Source: Rhizomucor pusillus
Lineage: Eukaryota > Mucoromycota > Mucoromycetes > Mucorales > Lichtheimiaceae
Reading direction: 5' to 3'
Assembly: GCA_900175165.2 (NCBI GenBank)
Contig: FWWN02000534.1
Coordinates: 1 to 26,202 of the forward strand
DNA: 26,202 nucleotides
Shown here: piece after piece, positions 1 through 8,416 of the stretch
Layout of the letters: each line of letters begins with the position of its first letter
Position numbering within the stretch: the first letter of the stretch is position 1
The notes under the pieces: model-generated
Seen by the model: only the letters and a program-made list of their open reading frames with translations
Databases searched by the model: none
Told to the model about the DNA's origin: nothing
Made by a program: the position numbers and the translations under genes

Positions 1-785
1 ACGTCCTATCCAACTCATATCGCTTCTGGTTCTTTTTCGACCATTTTGGCTTCCTCTTTGCTAGCCTTTGTACCGGCTACTCGGATTGAAGTGCATCTCT
101 GTACTACCTAGACCGGCATTATGTGCAACCACGCCAGCTGACACTGCTGACAGCCAGCTCATTCAAGGAGGCTGCTTGACGCCTTTCAGGAAAGACGCAT
201 TCTCAAACCATGTCAACACGTTGACGCCATGCCCTTGAGATACTACGATGCCAGGAGAATCGAATGATACCAAACACGGTGTATACAGCAGACTTACACG
301 GCCAGGAAAAAGGAAATAAACGAATTTGACGAGCATATTCGTCATGCTCAACCATTTGTTTACACAACTTTTTGAGCAGCGAAACATAACGAATTGCAAA
401 TCTCGACAGCCTCATGGGAGACTTTTGCAAGGTGGCACAACATTAACTAAGGCATGGATGCTTTTTCGCCAACAGTTGAGCGCCTTTGTCGACGATTGCC
501 ACAGAAGCGTTTCCCTGATGTGTTGCTATGGCATCTGAGAGCAGAGAGATCTACGATAGTGTGCTATGACGCGCTTCTTATCGAGGTAGCCGGGCAAACG
601 AGATGTAAGTTGTGCTCGTCAGGAAAATGCCATTGATATCCATGCTTGGGTCCAGTACTCTCTGTGAAACGATCGTTGTCAGCATCCCCTATGCTAAATT
701 TCATGGGAACCTGCACTGTAAACGAGCAAGAAAGAGGGCGGGCAGAGTGAGAGTTGTTGTGTGCTCGTGATTTCCTTCGAACAGT
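1..785. other. Flanking region with coding-like stretches on both strands, unassigned
   Basis: No gene can be named here. On the minus strand a short two-exon reading frame can be built (415-298 joined to 233-163; donor GTAAGT at 297; 62 residues). Further upstream on the minus strand there are coding-like pieces such as DNDRFTESTGPKHG and GAQLLAKKHP, in changing frames. On the plus strand 454-604 joined to 683-750 (donor GTAAGT at 605) gives a 72-residue frame starting MDAFSPTVERLCRRLP. The two overlap the same DNA on opposite strands, so at most one is real, and a decayed gene is equally possible. No known domain was recognised. Confidence 0.3.
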
Positions 786-793
786 TATAAAAA
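786..793 (+). promoter_or_regulatory. TATA box of the EXO1 gene
   Basis: TATAAAAA lies about 170 bp before the EXO1 start codon and is followed by a long C/T-rich tract (about 815-960), an arrangement common around fungal transcription starts. The start codon context, ACCATGG, is near optimal. The PH-LRR gene at 12115 has the same TATA / CT-tract / ATG spacing. Confidence 0.55.
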
Positions 794-963
794 GACCCCG
801 TTTGCCCGACCATTTCTGCTCTGGCTCTTCCCTGCTTTTCTTTCTGGCCTCTCTCTACTTACTGCGCCTTTGCTTTTCTTACTTTCTGCTTCTATTGACT
901 CAAGAACTGCTGCTACACACACAAAGCTCTTTCTCAAGACTCACTTGTTTACCTTCTGCAACC

Positions 964-2301
964 ATGGGCATTGCTGGTCTCCACGACCTTACCAAACCTA
1001 TTCAGAATTCCGTTCATTTGAGCGAATTCGAAGGACAGACTGTTGGCATTGACGCTAACGGCTGGCTTCACAAGGCTGTCTTTGGCTTCGACTTTGATCC
1101 GAACATGGACGCTTTTGTTAACGCGTAAGTATCATTGTACCTTACTGCTGCTGATTTGCCCTGCAGGCACTGAAATTTTGGGAAATTTTTTGACACAGGT
1201 TGGTCGATTATTGTCTCCGACAAATCATGCTTCTCCTCCACTTTGGAATCAAGCCCTACCTGGTCTTTGATGGTGCTCCGCTCCCCATGAAGCAAGCTGC
1301 TCACGAAGAACGCAAGGCTCGCCGCGAAAAGGCTTTTAAGGAAGCTCAAAAGCTTATCAAGCAAGGAAATCGCAAGGCTGCTGTTGACCATCTCAAGAAG
1401 TCACTTGAAATTACCCTCGACGTCGTCCAGCAAGTCGCAAAGGTACGCGTCCTCAGCGATGTTGCTTGATTTATATGCTCATTCAAGTCTATAGATCTTG
1501 ACTGACAAAGGCTTCCGCTGCTTGGTTGCTCCATTTGAAGCTGACGCTCAACTGACTTTCCTGATGGCCATGAAGAAGATCAGCGCAGTGATCACTGAAG
1601 ATTCGGACTTGCTTGTCTATGGCTGTGACACGATCATTTTCAAACTCAACAATCAGACTGGTCAAGGCGTTCAAGTGAAAAGCAGAGACCTTGTCAAGAT
1701 CCCTGGGTTCCAAGGCTGGACTCACGAACGATTCCGACACATGTGTATCCTTTCTGGATGTGACTACCTACCCTCTCTGCCTTCCATTGGTATCAAGGTT
1801 GCCAAGCGGATGCTTACTGCCCACGAAGATATTGAAAAGCACTTGCAGTACCTGCAGCGCATTGGCAGAACGAAGAACAGACCAACCTACGCTGATGACT
1901 TCCACAAGGCAAACGAAACCTTCCTGTACCAAACCGTATACGATCCTGACCGAAACGTGGTTGTTCCTCTGAACGTTCCCCCAAATATCATTGAATGCAT
2001 TGACAACATCAAAGCGAATATCCCCAAACATACCCGAGATATCATTCAAGCCAGGAAGTCCTCTACTCGAATAACCAACAGCAAGGACCATCCCACCAGG
2101 AAGGAATTCGCCGACATCGTCGGCTGCCTTCAAGAAGGCGATAAGGAGAAAAACTGTTCTCCTCAAGGGAAGAAGTACTTCAAGAAGCTTCTTCCTCTGA
2201 GGGAGAACAGAGATACAGCTCTCCTTCGTGCCACCCTAAGCGCAAGGCGAGCGGCTCCGAGAGCTTTGCAAAGTGCAGAGCTCTCGGAGCCATGTAAATA
2301 A
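964..2301 (+). CDS. EXO1: Exonuclease 1 (EXO1), short form, copy 1
   Basis: Exons 964-1124, 1199-1442 and 1495-2301 give 403 residues. EXO1 is a nuclear 5'-3' exonuclease and flap nuclease of the XPG/FEN family, used in mismatch repair and in resection of double-strand breaks. The N-terminal XPG domain starts directly at MGIAGL. Every metal-binding acidic residue sits at the same number as in human EXO1: D30, D78 (VFDGAP), E150 and D152 (FEADAQ), D171 and D173 (TEDSD), D225 (GCDY), with the H2TH region following (SIGIKVAKRM). The protein is short: family members usually exceed 700 residues, and the long C-terminal partner-binding region is absent. Its last ~35 codons differ from copy 2 at 25753-26202 and contain a large palindrome. 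An AATAAA motif overlaps the stop codon. Catalytic competence is inferred, not shown. Confidence 0.93.
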
Positions 2302-2480
2302 AAATAAATCATTTAAAACTTTCAATGACTCTTTGGTCTGTTGTATTGGAGCCTTGAAAGATGTGCATCGCGAAAATAATTGATAGCAACTGGGGAACTT
2401 ATGATGCCTTTGGCAGTTTGTGGATATGTTCGTCATCTCTTTAGGATCAAGATGTACATTCCTTCGTCTGAAACGCAGTA
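1936..2480 (+). repeat. Left arm of inverted segmental duplication (EXO1 3' part and downstream DNA)
   Basis: This stretch is repeated in inverted orientation at 25579-26202. Positions 1936-2088 differ from 26202-26050 at 7 of 153 sites by hand count. Similarity continues with indels through the stop codon and the overlapping AATAAA, then about 170 bp into the 3' flank (for example GATGTGCATCGCGAAA is shared), and fades near 2480. The left boundary is unknown because the other arm leaves the window. Confidence 0.88.
2253..2291 (+). repeat. 39-nt near-perfect palindrome inside the EXO1 copy 1 C-terminus
   Basis: GGCTCCGAGAGCT (2253-2265) and AGCTCTCGGAGCC (2279-2291) are perfect inverted repeats of 13 bp. 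Between them T2266 can wobble-pair with G2278, and TGCA pairs with TGCA around an AAG loop, giving an 18-bp RNA stem with a 3-nt loop. Copy 2 has only a short GCCGA/TCGGC inverted repeat at the matching place. Confidence 0.85.
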
Positions 2481-2543
2481 CACGCTAGCAGATTTAACAC
2501 AAAAACAAGCTGACCTTTGTCAATTGTCTTTTGCTGCTTATAT

Positions 2544-3070
2544 ATGCTCTTTTGCGATGACATTGCTACCATCTCCTTTATAAACAAGCTCGATAAGCTC
2601 TGTTATGTATTCCGAGAGTCTCAGCAATATGTCCGGAAGCAGCCGTTTTGTAAGTGACTAAGAAGTTTTAAAACATGCACTTCAATGTCACGATCAAAGG
2701 CTACTGACAACACACTGAAGTTGGCTCAGGGGTCTACCAACGCTTGTTCTCATTCATTCCGCAAGTACATACGTTGATAGGAACGATAGAATGCTTATTT
2801 AGAAACAGAAGTTGAGTTCGGCCTGGACCAACTCATGGAACCGGACCATCTTGATAATCTCTCAAAGTATTTGATAAACGGATCATTGGTATGAATAGCC
2901 CTGATCTGTAGGAAGATGCCAGGTTGTTCTGTCTTTCAGAATTAAAAGATCGGACACAGTTTCACTGTACTCTTGTTGTCCGTTTCTTACTGCGTTGTCC
3001 ACCACAAGACATAACATCTGTAGCGAGCACACGTGACTACAAGCTATTAATTGTAGTGTCTATCTTATAA
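2544..3070 (+). CDS. Tentative four-exon small gene or gene remnant, unknown product
   Basis: Not recognised. Exons 2544-2649, 2730-2764, 2817-2888 and 2960-3070 join in frame to 107 residues. The introns are 80, 52, 71 nt; the first donor is GTAAGT, and the others are GTACAT and GTATGA. The pieces look coding: KLDKLCYVFRESQQYVRK, then VYQRLFSFIPQ, then LDQLMEPDHLDNLSKYL, then TLVVRFLLRCPPQDITSV. Two acceptors were chosen only because they keep the frame, so the third and fourth exon starts are uncertain. It begins where similarity to the EXO1 duplication ends. It could be a decayed gene; the U2 gene lies just downstream in convergent orientation. Confidence 0.3.
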
Positions 3071-3089
3071 AGGGACTAAATAGACACTA
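3054..3089. repeat. Perfect 10-bp inverted repeat
   Basis: TAGTGTCTAT (3054-3063) and ATAGACACTA (3080-3089) are perfect inverted copies with a 16-nt spacer. They overlap the stop codon of the tentative gene at 2544-3070 and lie about 100 bp beyond the 3' end of the U2 gene. The sequence could form a 3' hairpin on either transcript; no function is shown. Confidence 0.6.
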
Positions 3090-3189
3090 TTTAATATTGT
3101 AAGGACAATACATGAGTTACGAATTAAGCTTTTAACAAAGAGCTCTTTCCCCTACACCTGTATTTCCCTCTTTCATTTTCATTTTTAGT

Positions 3190-3382
3190 TTGTCGGCGTC
3201 GCACAACTGGAGTGTAAGGTTGTGGGCACCAGTGGCCTCCGTGATGGCAAGCCAGCGCACAGGAGACCGGGCGGAAAAGATAAGAGCAACAACATGAGGA
3301 ACAATGTTCCTCGTTATAGTTGCTAAACTATAAAGAACAGATACTACACTTGATCTTAGCCAAAAGGCATGAGAGGACGAGG
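3190..3382 (-). ncRNA. U2 spliceosomal snRNA
   Basis: Read on the minus strand, the block CCTTTTGGCTAAGATCAAG followed by TGTAGTATCTGTTCTT is the conserved 5' half of U2. It includes the GUAGUA branch-point pairing sequence at 3347-3342. Stem-loop IIa follows as TATAGTT-TAGC-AACTATA (3332-3315), then IIb as GAGGAAC-ATT-GTTCCTC (3312-3296), both perfect 7-bp stems, then a pyrimidine-rich Sm-like stretch (about 3278-3270). The 3' half has GC-rich stem-loops corresponding to III and IV. U2 base-pairs with the intron branch site in the spliceosome. The 5' end is placed from homology and the TATA spacing; the 3' end near 3190 is approximate. Confidence 0.93.
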
Positions 3383-3411
3383 AGCATTGATGTACTCTGG
3401 ATATCCTCCTC

Positions 3412-3417
3412 TTTATA
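3412..3417 (-). promoter_or_regulatory. TATA box of the U2 snRNA gene
   Basis: On the minus strand TATAAA occurs about 30 bp upstream of the inferred U2 5' end, the classical distance for a TATA-directed start. Confidence 0.7.
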
Positions 3418-3782
3418 CCTTTCAGATCATGTCGGAGTTGCTGCATTGTGGAAACTTTCCATTGCAACGTTGATAGTAATCGATTAATGCAACATTTTCA
3501 TTGGTAAAGTACAGTTGGAAAATCAACTGACTGTTGCAGTCATGTATTCAGACTCAACAACCGACATATCCAATCATATATGTTAAACGACGATAGTCCT
3601 CGCCGAATATATTAGACAAGACAGATATAGGTATACAATACATTACATTACGTGATACAGAAAGAAAGTACAAGTGAAAGGAAGAGGCAAAGTGCTGAGA
3701 TATATGAACGGTGAAGGGTGAAAATGCATGCGAGTGTGTCGGTGGAAAGAACAAGGAATAGAAAACAGAACAAAGGAGGACA

Positions 3783-6041
3783 TCACGTCTCCAGACCGTA
3801 AGACGTTGAGGCTTGAACTGAATACATGGCCTGCATGAAAACGTTTTCGAGTTTCTGAAAGTGTTGCCATAAGGGTTGCTCCACGGCGTTGTAGCTGTAT
3901 CCGTTTTGCACTATGCGTAAACAGCGCAGCAAGCAGTCGCGGGAGACCTTGATTAACTCTGTAGGTACATAGTCGTTTGGTTGGTCGATATTCTTCAAGC
4001 CCAAACAAGCATTGCGTAGGTGGACATCCCAAGCTGTAGTTAGACATGGCATGATAGCATGGAAGCCACACCGTATCTTTGGATTTGAAACAAAGTATTC
4101 AAAAAGTCGTATCAAAACTAGCGCGGCGTGAAAGCAGATATCCTGCGCCCGAATTGAAAACACGCTTTTCTCGTTCGTGACATCTTCGTCTGTAAAATAT
4201 TCACCAAGTTCAGGTTGGTTAGCTCCACTGATGTGTGGTGGAAGTGGCTGCAAAAATGGTTCATGGATTGTGATGATTGTTTGGTAGTAAGTGATTGCGA
4301 GTGCGATCGTCTCGTGACATAGGTTCTTGTCACTGCGTAGCCGTTTCTGGAACTCTTTGTCCGATACATGCTTCTCAAAGATTTCTGGATTCAATCGATA
4401 ATCATCAGGTATAGATTTGTAGTAGCATGCGTCCAAAGATTCTTGCGCGCTGGTCATTACAGCCAAAGGTATGCTATCGTCATCGCCGAAACGAGTCATT
4501 GATCGATAGTTGTGTATGCAGGTATTTAGACGAGCAGCGTATATGTCTTTGTTGATGGCGCGGATAGTCCTCGGAGGTTCATCAGGTAAAGCTGTTGGTA
4601 TGCATTGCAATCTAGAGATGGCTTTCGACAGGTCTTTGATCAGGCACCGTTCGGGAGACCGTTTCTTATGTTTCGGATTCTGTGGCACACCTCGGCGGTT
4701 CCTCGTAAAATCCACAAAACGGCCAACGAAATACAAGCCCATATGCAATCGTTTGAACAGCTCCCGCTCAGTTGGATCTTTTGTCGACCGCTCGGCTGGT
4801 ATGTATTCGTCCGCGATTAGATGTCGCATACGCAAAGCGTAATCCCAATATTTTTCAGCTTGATCTGGTCGTTGTAGATTGGCATTATAGCGGCTCATCG
4901 AGACAAATGTAGCAAACATTTCGATTGAAATCTCGTCGAACATAGAAGCCACAAGCTGGCGCGCCCTTTCGTAATAATATATGTGCAGATACTCGGCTTC
5001 TTCGTCACTCAGGAAACCGCGCACATGGTAGCATCGCTGGGTCAAAGCAGCGGCCGCGAGTGCACACACAGCAGGTGATGAATCTGGACTGCTCTCATCA
5101 ACGAAAAGACGATAGAATGTCGGTCGATGGAAAATGATGCCATCGAAAAACTGGCATGAAAAATATGCATCCAATATTCTGTGTGTTCGCGCACTATTCT
5201 CGTGGAATTTAGTGTAGTAGTACACATCGCTTTCTTGCTGCTTGGAGAACTTGATGCACTGGGTAATGGCTCGAAAATACGCTCGTCGTAACCCTGTACT
5301 CAGGCTGAATCGATGCACAATCGCGGATTGCAAATTTTTTGGCCGCTTCAACATTGGAAGATACTTCTCTCCGAGAAGAGCAGGATTGCGATACAAAGAT
5401 TCCAACTGTTCCATCAATTCTTTGTACGATTTGATGTTTGTATCGATACGGAATCCGTTTCTCGTCACAGTCAATTGCCACTTGGATTTTTCGGACTGCG
5501 GATCAGACTGTGGTTTGTCAGCAACCAGGCTGTGAGAATCGGTGGAAGACGATGCTGGAGTCAGAGATGCACAGCTGTTGCTCTCACATGCCGCCTCGTC
5601 ATCTTCATCCTCGCTGTCCGAAAACACTGATTCGTAAAGTAGCCCATCTGGAGGTATAATAACGGGTGCTGAAGAGGATGCTTTGACTTGCTGTAATTCG
5701 CTTTCCAAAGTTGCCATCAGTACATCCAGACGTTGGATATCGTTCTCCAATTCCTTGCTGTTTACGAGATCCACATAGTCAATATCCGGAGGCGCTGTCT
5801 GTTTAAGGTAATGGCATTCAATTCCAAGTCGTTTGCACCTATTGCAGATCGATAGAGTTAGACATTGCTATAGATAAGCTAATGCATACGTACCGATCGC
5901 AGGGTTGTCCGGCACTGCACTTCTTCTTCCGTTCACGGCAACCTATAAAGAAAAGGCGTTGGCACTCGTTGCAGACACAACCATTTTACACAAATGAGTC
6001 TTACCTTCACAGGGTACGTTTTTTCCCTTGCTGTTTGGCAT
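3783..6041 (-). CDS. Zn(II)2Cys6 fungal transcription factor
   Basis: Exons 6041-6005, 5942-5894 and 5838-3783 join to 713 residues. The two short 5' exons supply the DNA-binding domain: C11, C14, C21, C27, C30 and C37 in the exact C-X2-C-X6-C-X5-C-X2-C-X6-C spacing of a Zn2Cys6 binuclear cluster, with basic RERKKK between. A heptad-like leucine-containing segment after residue ~55 (ELENDIQRLDVLMATLESEL) looks like the usual dimerisation coiled coil. An acidic/serine-rich linker follows, then the large middle homology region typical of these regulators (around YFSCQFFDGIIFHRPTFYRL). Such proteins bind CGG-type sites in the nucleus and often control metabolic genes; the target here is unknown. 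Without the spliced 5' exons the long frame would start at an internal Met (5774) and lose the zinc cluster. Confidence 0.92.
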
Positions 6042-7152
6042 GAGGCATGACAAATGCTACCAAAACCCGGGTTGTGTCCAAATGGGTGTCATTTTCGATC
6101 TGATAATAACCTTGTAGCTCAGCTCCAATGAAATTAGGGCCGAAAGTGCGCCCTTTTGCCAAGAAACTTTCAAAATTTCCAAGAGGAAGTGTGTGTATCA
6201 AGGAAAGCTATCCGATAATGATGGAAAAAGCGCGAGATATTTTCAACTGTCTATGTTCGATTCCATGCTAAATGTGTATCGGGGATCCAGAACAAGTTCT
6301 CATCTGAATGCTTGTATGAATGATTTTTTGGTTCGATCTAAAGGAATGTTTGGGAAAATACGCCTCCGGCAAATCTCTGAAAAAAAAAAGAGCTAGTCTC
6401 TGCGGAATCACAAAATGCATGATCTGCTGCATCCTTGTCTAAAGAAAACAATTGGAAAATATCATTCTGATTGGATAATAAGCATTTACGGCAACATATC
6501 TCTCGGAACGACATTTACGTTGACAAGCAAGGGATGTTGTCGCAGATTGAATATCAGGTTGTTCATACCGCCCTTGCGAGATCTGAAGACAAAAATATGT
6601 TCGCGAACACGACATTTTTCCGCTCTCAGGCAAAAAGTTTTCCAGAAGCAAGTTACAAGGACGATGTATCCAAACTATAGCTCGTGGCAAATTATCTTCC
6701 ATGATCTGATCTCTTAAAAACTGGGGCATTGTCGCACTATGTATTACTCGCGAAAATTATTAATCGACTGTTGTGGCCAGTTCACTAACTACGCAGAGCC
6801 AGCTATACAATACACTTTCCAACGCTATAACTGCAGTTCCAAAGCATTTATGGACGCCTAATTATCTGAAAGACACTGTTGCCCGGCCGCCTCAACCGTT
6901 CGCTCGGTGGAACGGCTTTGTACGATTATCGATGACGTATGAAGCAATACCGTGAGCGAATACAAATGAACAAAATAGACAAAAGGCCGAATCATTAAAA
7001 ATCTGGATACATTTTCTGTCAGTAAACATTGCTGCTGATTGATTGGAAATTATGAATTTAAATTTATATGTGTATGGGAATATGCCTTTTTATGTATGTA
7101 GTGAAAACAGGGTATATACAAGAGGTAAACTTTTCAGGTGGTATATAGGTAT
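6042..7152. other. Intergenic region with short open frames, no assignable gene
   Basis: This 1.1 kb holds the promoter side of the Zn2Cys6 gene and the 3' side of the gene at 7153. Short plus-strand frames at 6193-6396, 6471-6680 and 6773-6955 look mildly protein-like (for example MLSQIEYQVVHTALAR). They fall in three different frames, have no convincing splice joins and match no family I know. They may be a decayed gene. An A10 run occurs at about 6380-6390. Confidence 0.35.
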
Positions 7153-7587
7153 CTACAACAAGTGACGATTGCGCTTTGTATTTTCACGCGTCTCTTGGTC
7201 TTGTTGGTCTTCAGTTTCTACAATGGGCGATTTGCTTGACTGGTGGTTCGTTGTCATGCTTGTAAAGAACAATGGGCCATGTATATTGCTTGTGTCGATT
7301 TTTAATTTAGGTGGTTGTTTTCGTTTCTTTGGAGGTTCGCATGAGGTAACTGTGGAAGTTTCCGATGGTGGTATAACGGACAAAGTAACAATCACGGGCG
7401 TTGGAATGCTGCGAATAGCATCGGTAGAGAACAGACCGCTCCGATCATAATCCGTTTGAGAGTATGTATAAGCAACCTTGGGCTGTTGTACGCAGAATCT
7501 GACACGTAGAGATGCTGCTCGTTTGCGTTTCTTTGAGTTTACAAGAATTGTGTTGTTGTGGGCAGCGTTGTCGAGAATTATAGACAT
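7153..7587 (-). CDS. Small protein with PP1-docking RVxF motif and TYSxxDYDRS motif
   Basis: Single exon of 144 residues starting at MSIILDN. This start is preferred over the longer open frame because TATAAAA lies at 7657-7651 and the intervening leader is CA-rich, as in fungal 5' UTRs. A basic KKRKR (19-23) and a second PPKKRKQPPK suggest a nuclear protein. RVRF at 28-31 matches the RVxF motif that docks regulatory subunits onto protein phosphatase 1. It is followed by TYSQTDYDRS (41-50), a block I associate with small fungal proteins carrying VRF...YDRS/T motifs. The C-terminal half is low-complexity and polar. A role as PP1 regulator or targeting subunit is inference; no enzymatic domain is visible. 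Confidence 0.7.
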   Translation of the reverse strand: MSIILDNAAHNNTILVNSKKRKRAASLRVRFCVQQPKVAYTYSQTDYDRSGLFSTDAIRSIPTPVIVTLSVIPPSETSTVTSCEPPKKRKQPPKLKIDTSNIHGPLFFTSMTTNHQSSKSPIVETEDQQDQETRENTKRNRHLL

Positions 7588-7650
7588 TTTGAGATTGTTG
7601 TTGTTGGTTGTGTGAAAAATACAGGCCGGGTTGGTGTGGCATGTCCTCCC

Positions 7651-7657
7651 TTTTATA
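7651..7657 (-). promoter_or_regulatory. TATA box of the RVxF-protein gene
   Basis: TATAAAA on the minus strand, 64 bp before the chosen ATG at 7587. A start about 30 bp downstream would give a short CA-rich leader. It supports 7587 rather than the upstream in-frame codons as the true start. Confidence 0.55.
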
Positions 7658-7699
7658 TTCCGGATCGTAGCTAAAAATAAACATTTGGAGATCGACACA

Positions 7700-8112
7700 T
7701 TTACCTTTTAAAAGACTTGTCGTATGCAGCGCCATATCTAAAAATATCTAATTTTTCCCTTCTCCGCCCCCAAAATCTCTTGGTTTTGCCCAGGATAGTC
7801 CAAGCTCGCCCTGCATTCTTTGTGCCAAGACGAAGCGGGGAATGCATGACAACAATTATGCTTTCCACTACATACAGTACATCATCAAAGACACACACGC
7901 CATTATCTTTGTTATATATTTAGTATCTTGGATTACGATTAAGACGACGGAGAGGCGGGAAAGGGGATTGCTTTCTTTGTCCTTACTACTACCACCAAAC
8001 CGACAGACTTATTCGTTTTTTCTGCACAGCCCGAATCCAAGTTTAAAATGTATTTTCTGCATACATTCTACCTTGGATCTCTAACTCAGTCTTGCAAATA
8101 ATTACTAGCTAG
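7700..8112. other. Divergent intergenic region, nothing specific seen
   Basis: About 410 bp of AT-rich and C/T-rich sequence between the RVxF-protein promoter and the small plus-strand ORF at 8113. No RNA gene, repeat or convincing coding frame was found. Confidence 0.4.
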
Positions 8113-8310
8113 ATGACTTTGCACTGCGACGACATCTTTGAATATTCTCTGTTGGACGACGTCCATACGCCATCCTTCTGTAAGCGTCTGCACAGCATCT
8201 TAATGGGCATTTCTAAGCTCAGGAAACAAGGAGAGGCGACAGTTACCACCGTAAACTTTAAAAGAAGTACCCCAAAGAAATCTCCAATGACAAACTGCAT
8301 CGTGAGGTAA
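8113..8310 (+). CDS. Doubtful small ORF, 65 residues
   Basis: Not recognised. It opens MTLHCDDIFEYSLLDDVH and ends in a basic stretch (KRSTPKKSPMTN). It lies in its own interval, divergent from the gene at 7587 and convergent with the AGTRAP-like gene ending at 8417. A GTAAGC at 8180 looks like a donor, but joining it to the nearby acceptor creates a stop, so the unspliced frame is kept. It could be chance. Confidence 0.3.
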   Translation: MTLHCDDIFEYSLLDDVHTPSFCKRLHSILMGISKLRKQGEATVTTVNFKRSTPKKSPMTNCIVR

Positions 8311-8416
8311 AACTAGTCTTCGTGAGGGGTTAGACGCAGCATACAAAGATAGATTTTTTTGCGCTCTAGTACATAATATGCAAGACCAATTGTCGTCCTT
8401 TTATTTATTTGTATGT

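Noticed and set aside
1068..1391. 107-codon minus-strand open frame
   Set aside because: It lies antisense to EXO1 exons 1-2 and their intron; the plus-strand frame has the catalytic residues, so this is a shadow.
2236..2436. Minus-strand frame that resembles a frame at the other window end
   Set aside because: The similarity comes from the duplicated EXO1 3' flank at DNA level; the frames differ in length and direction of conservation, so it is not evidence for a conserved protein.
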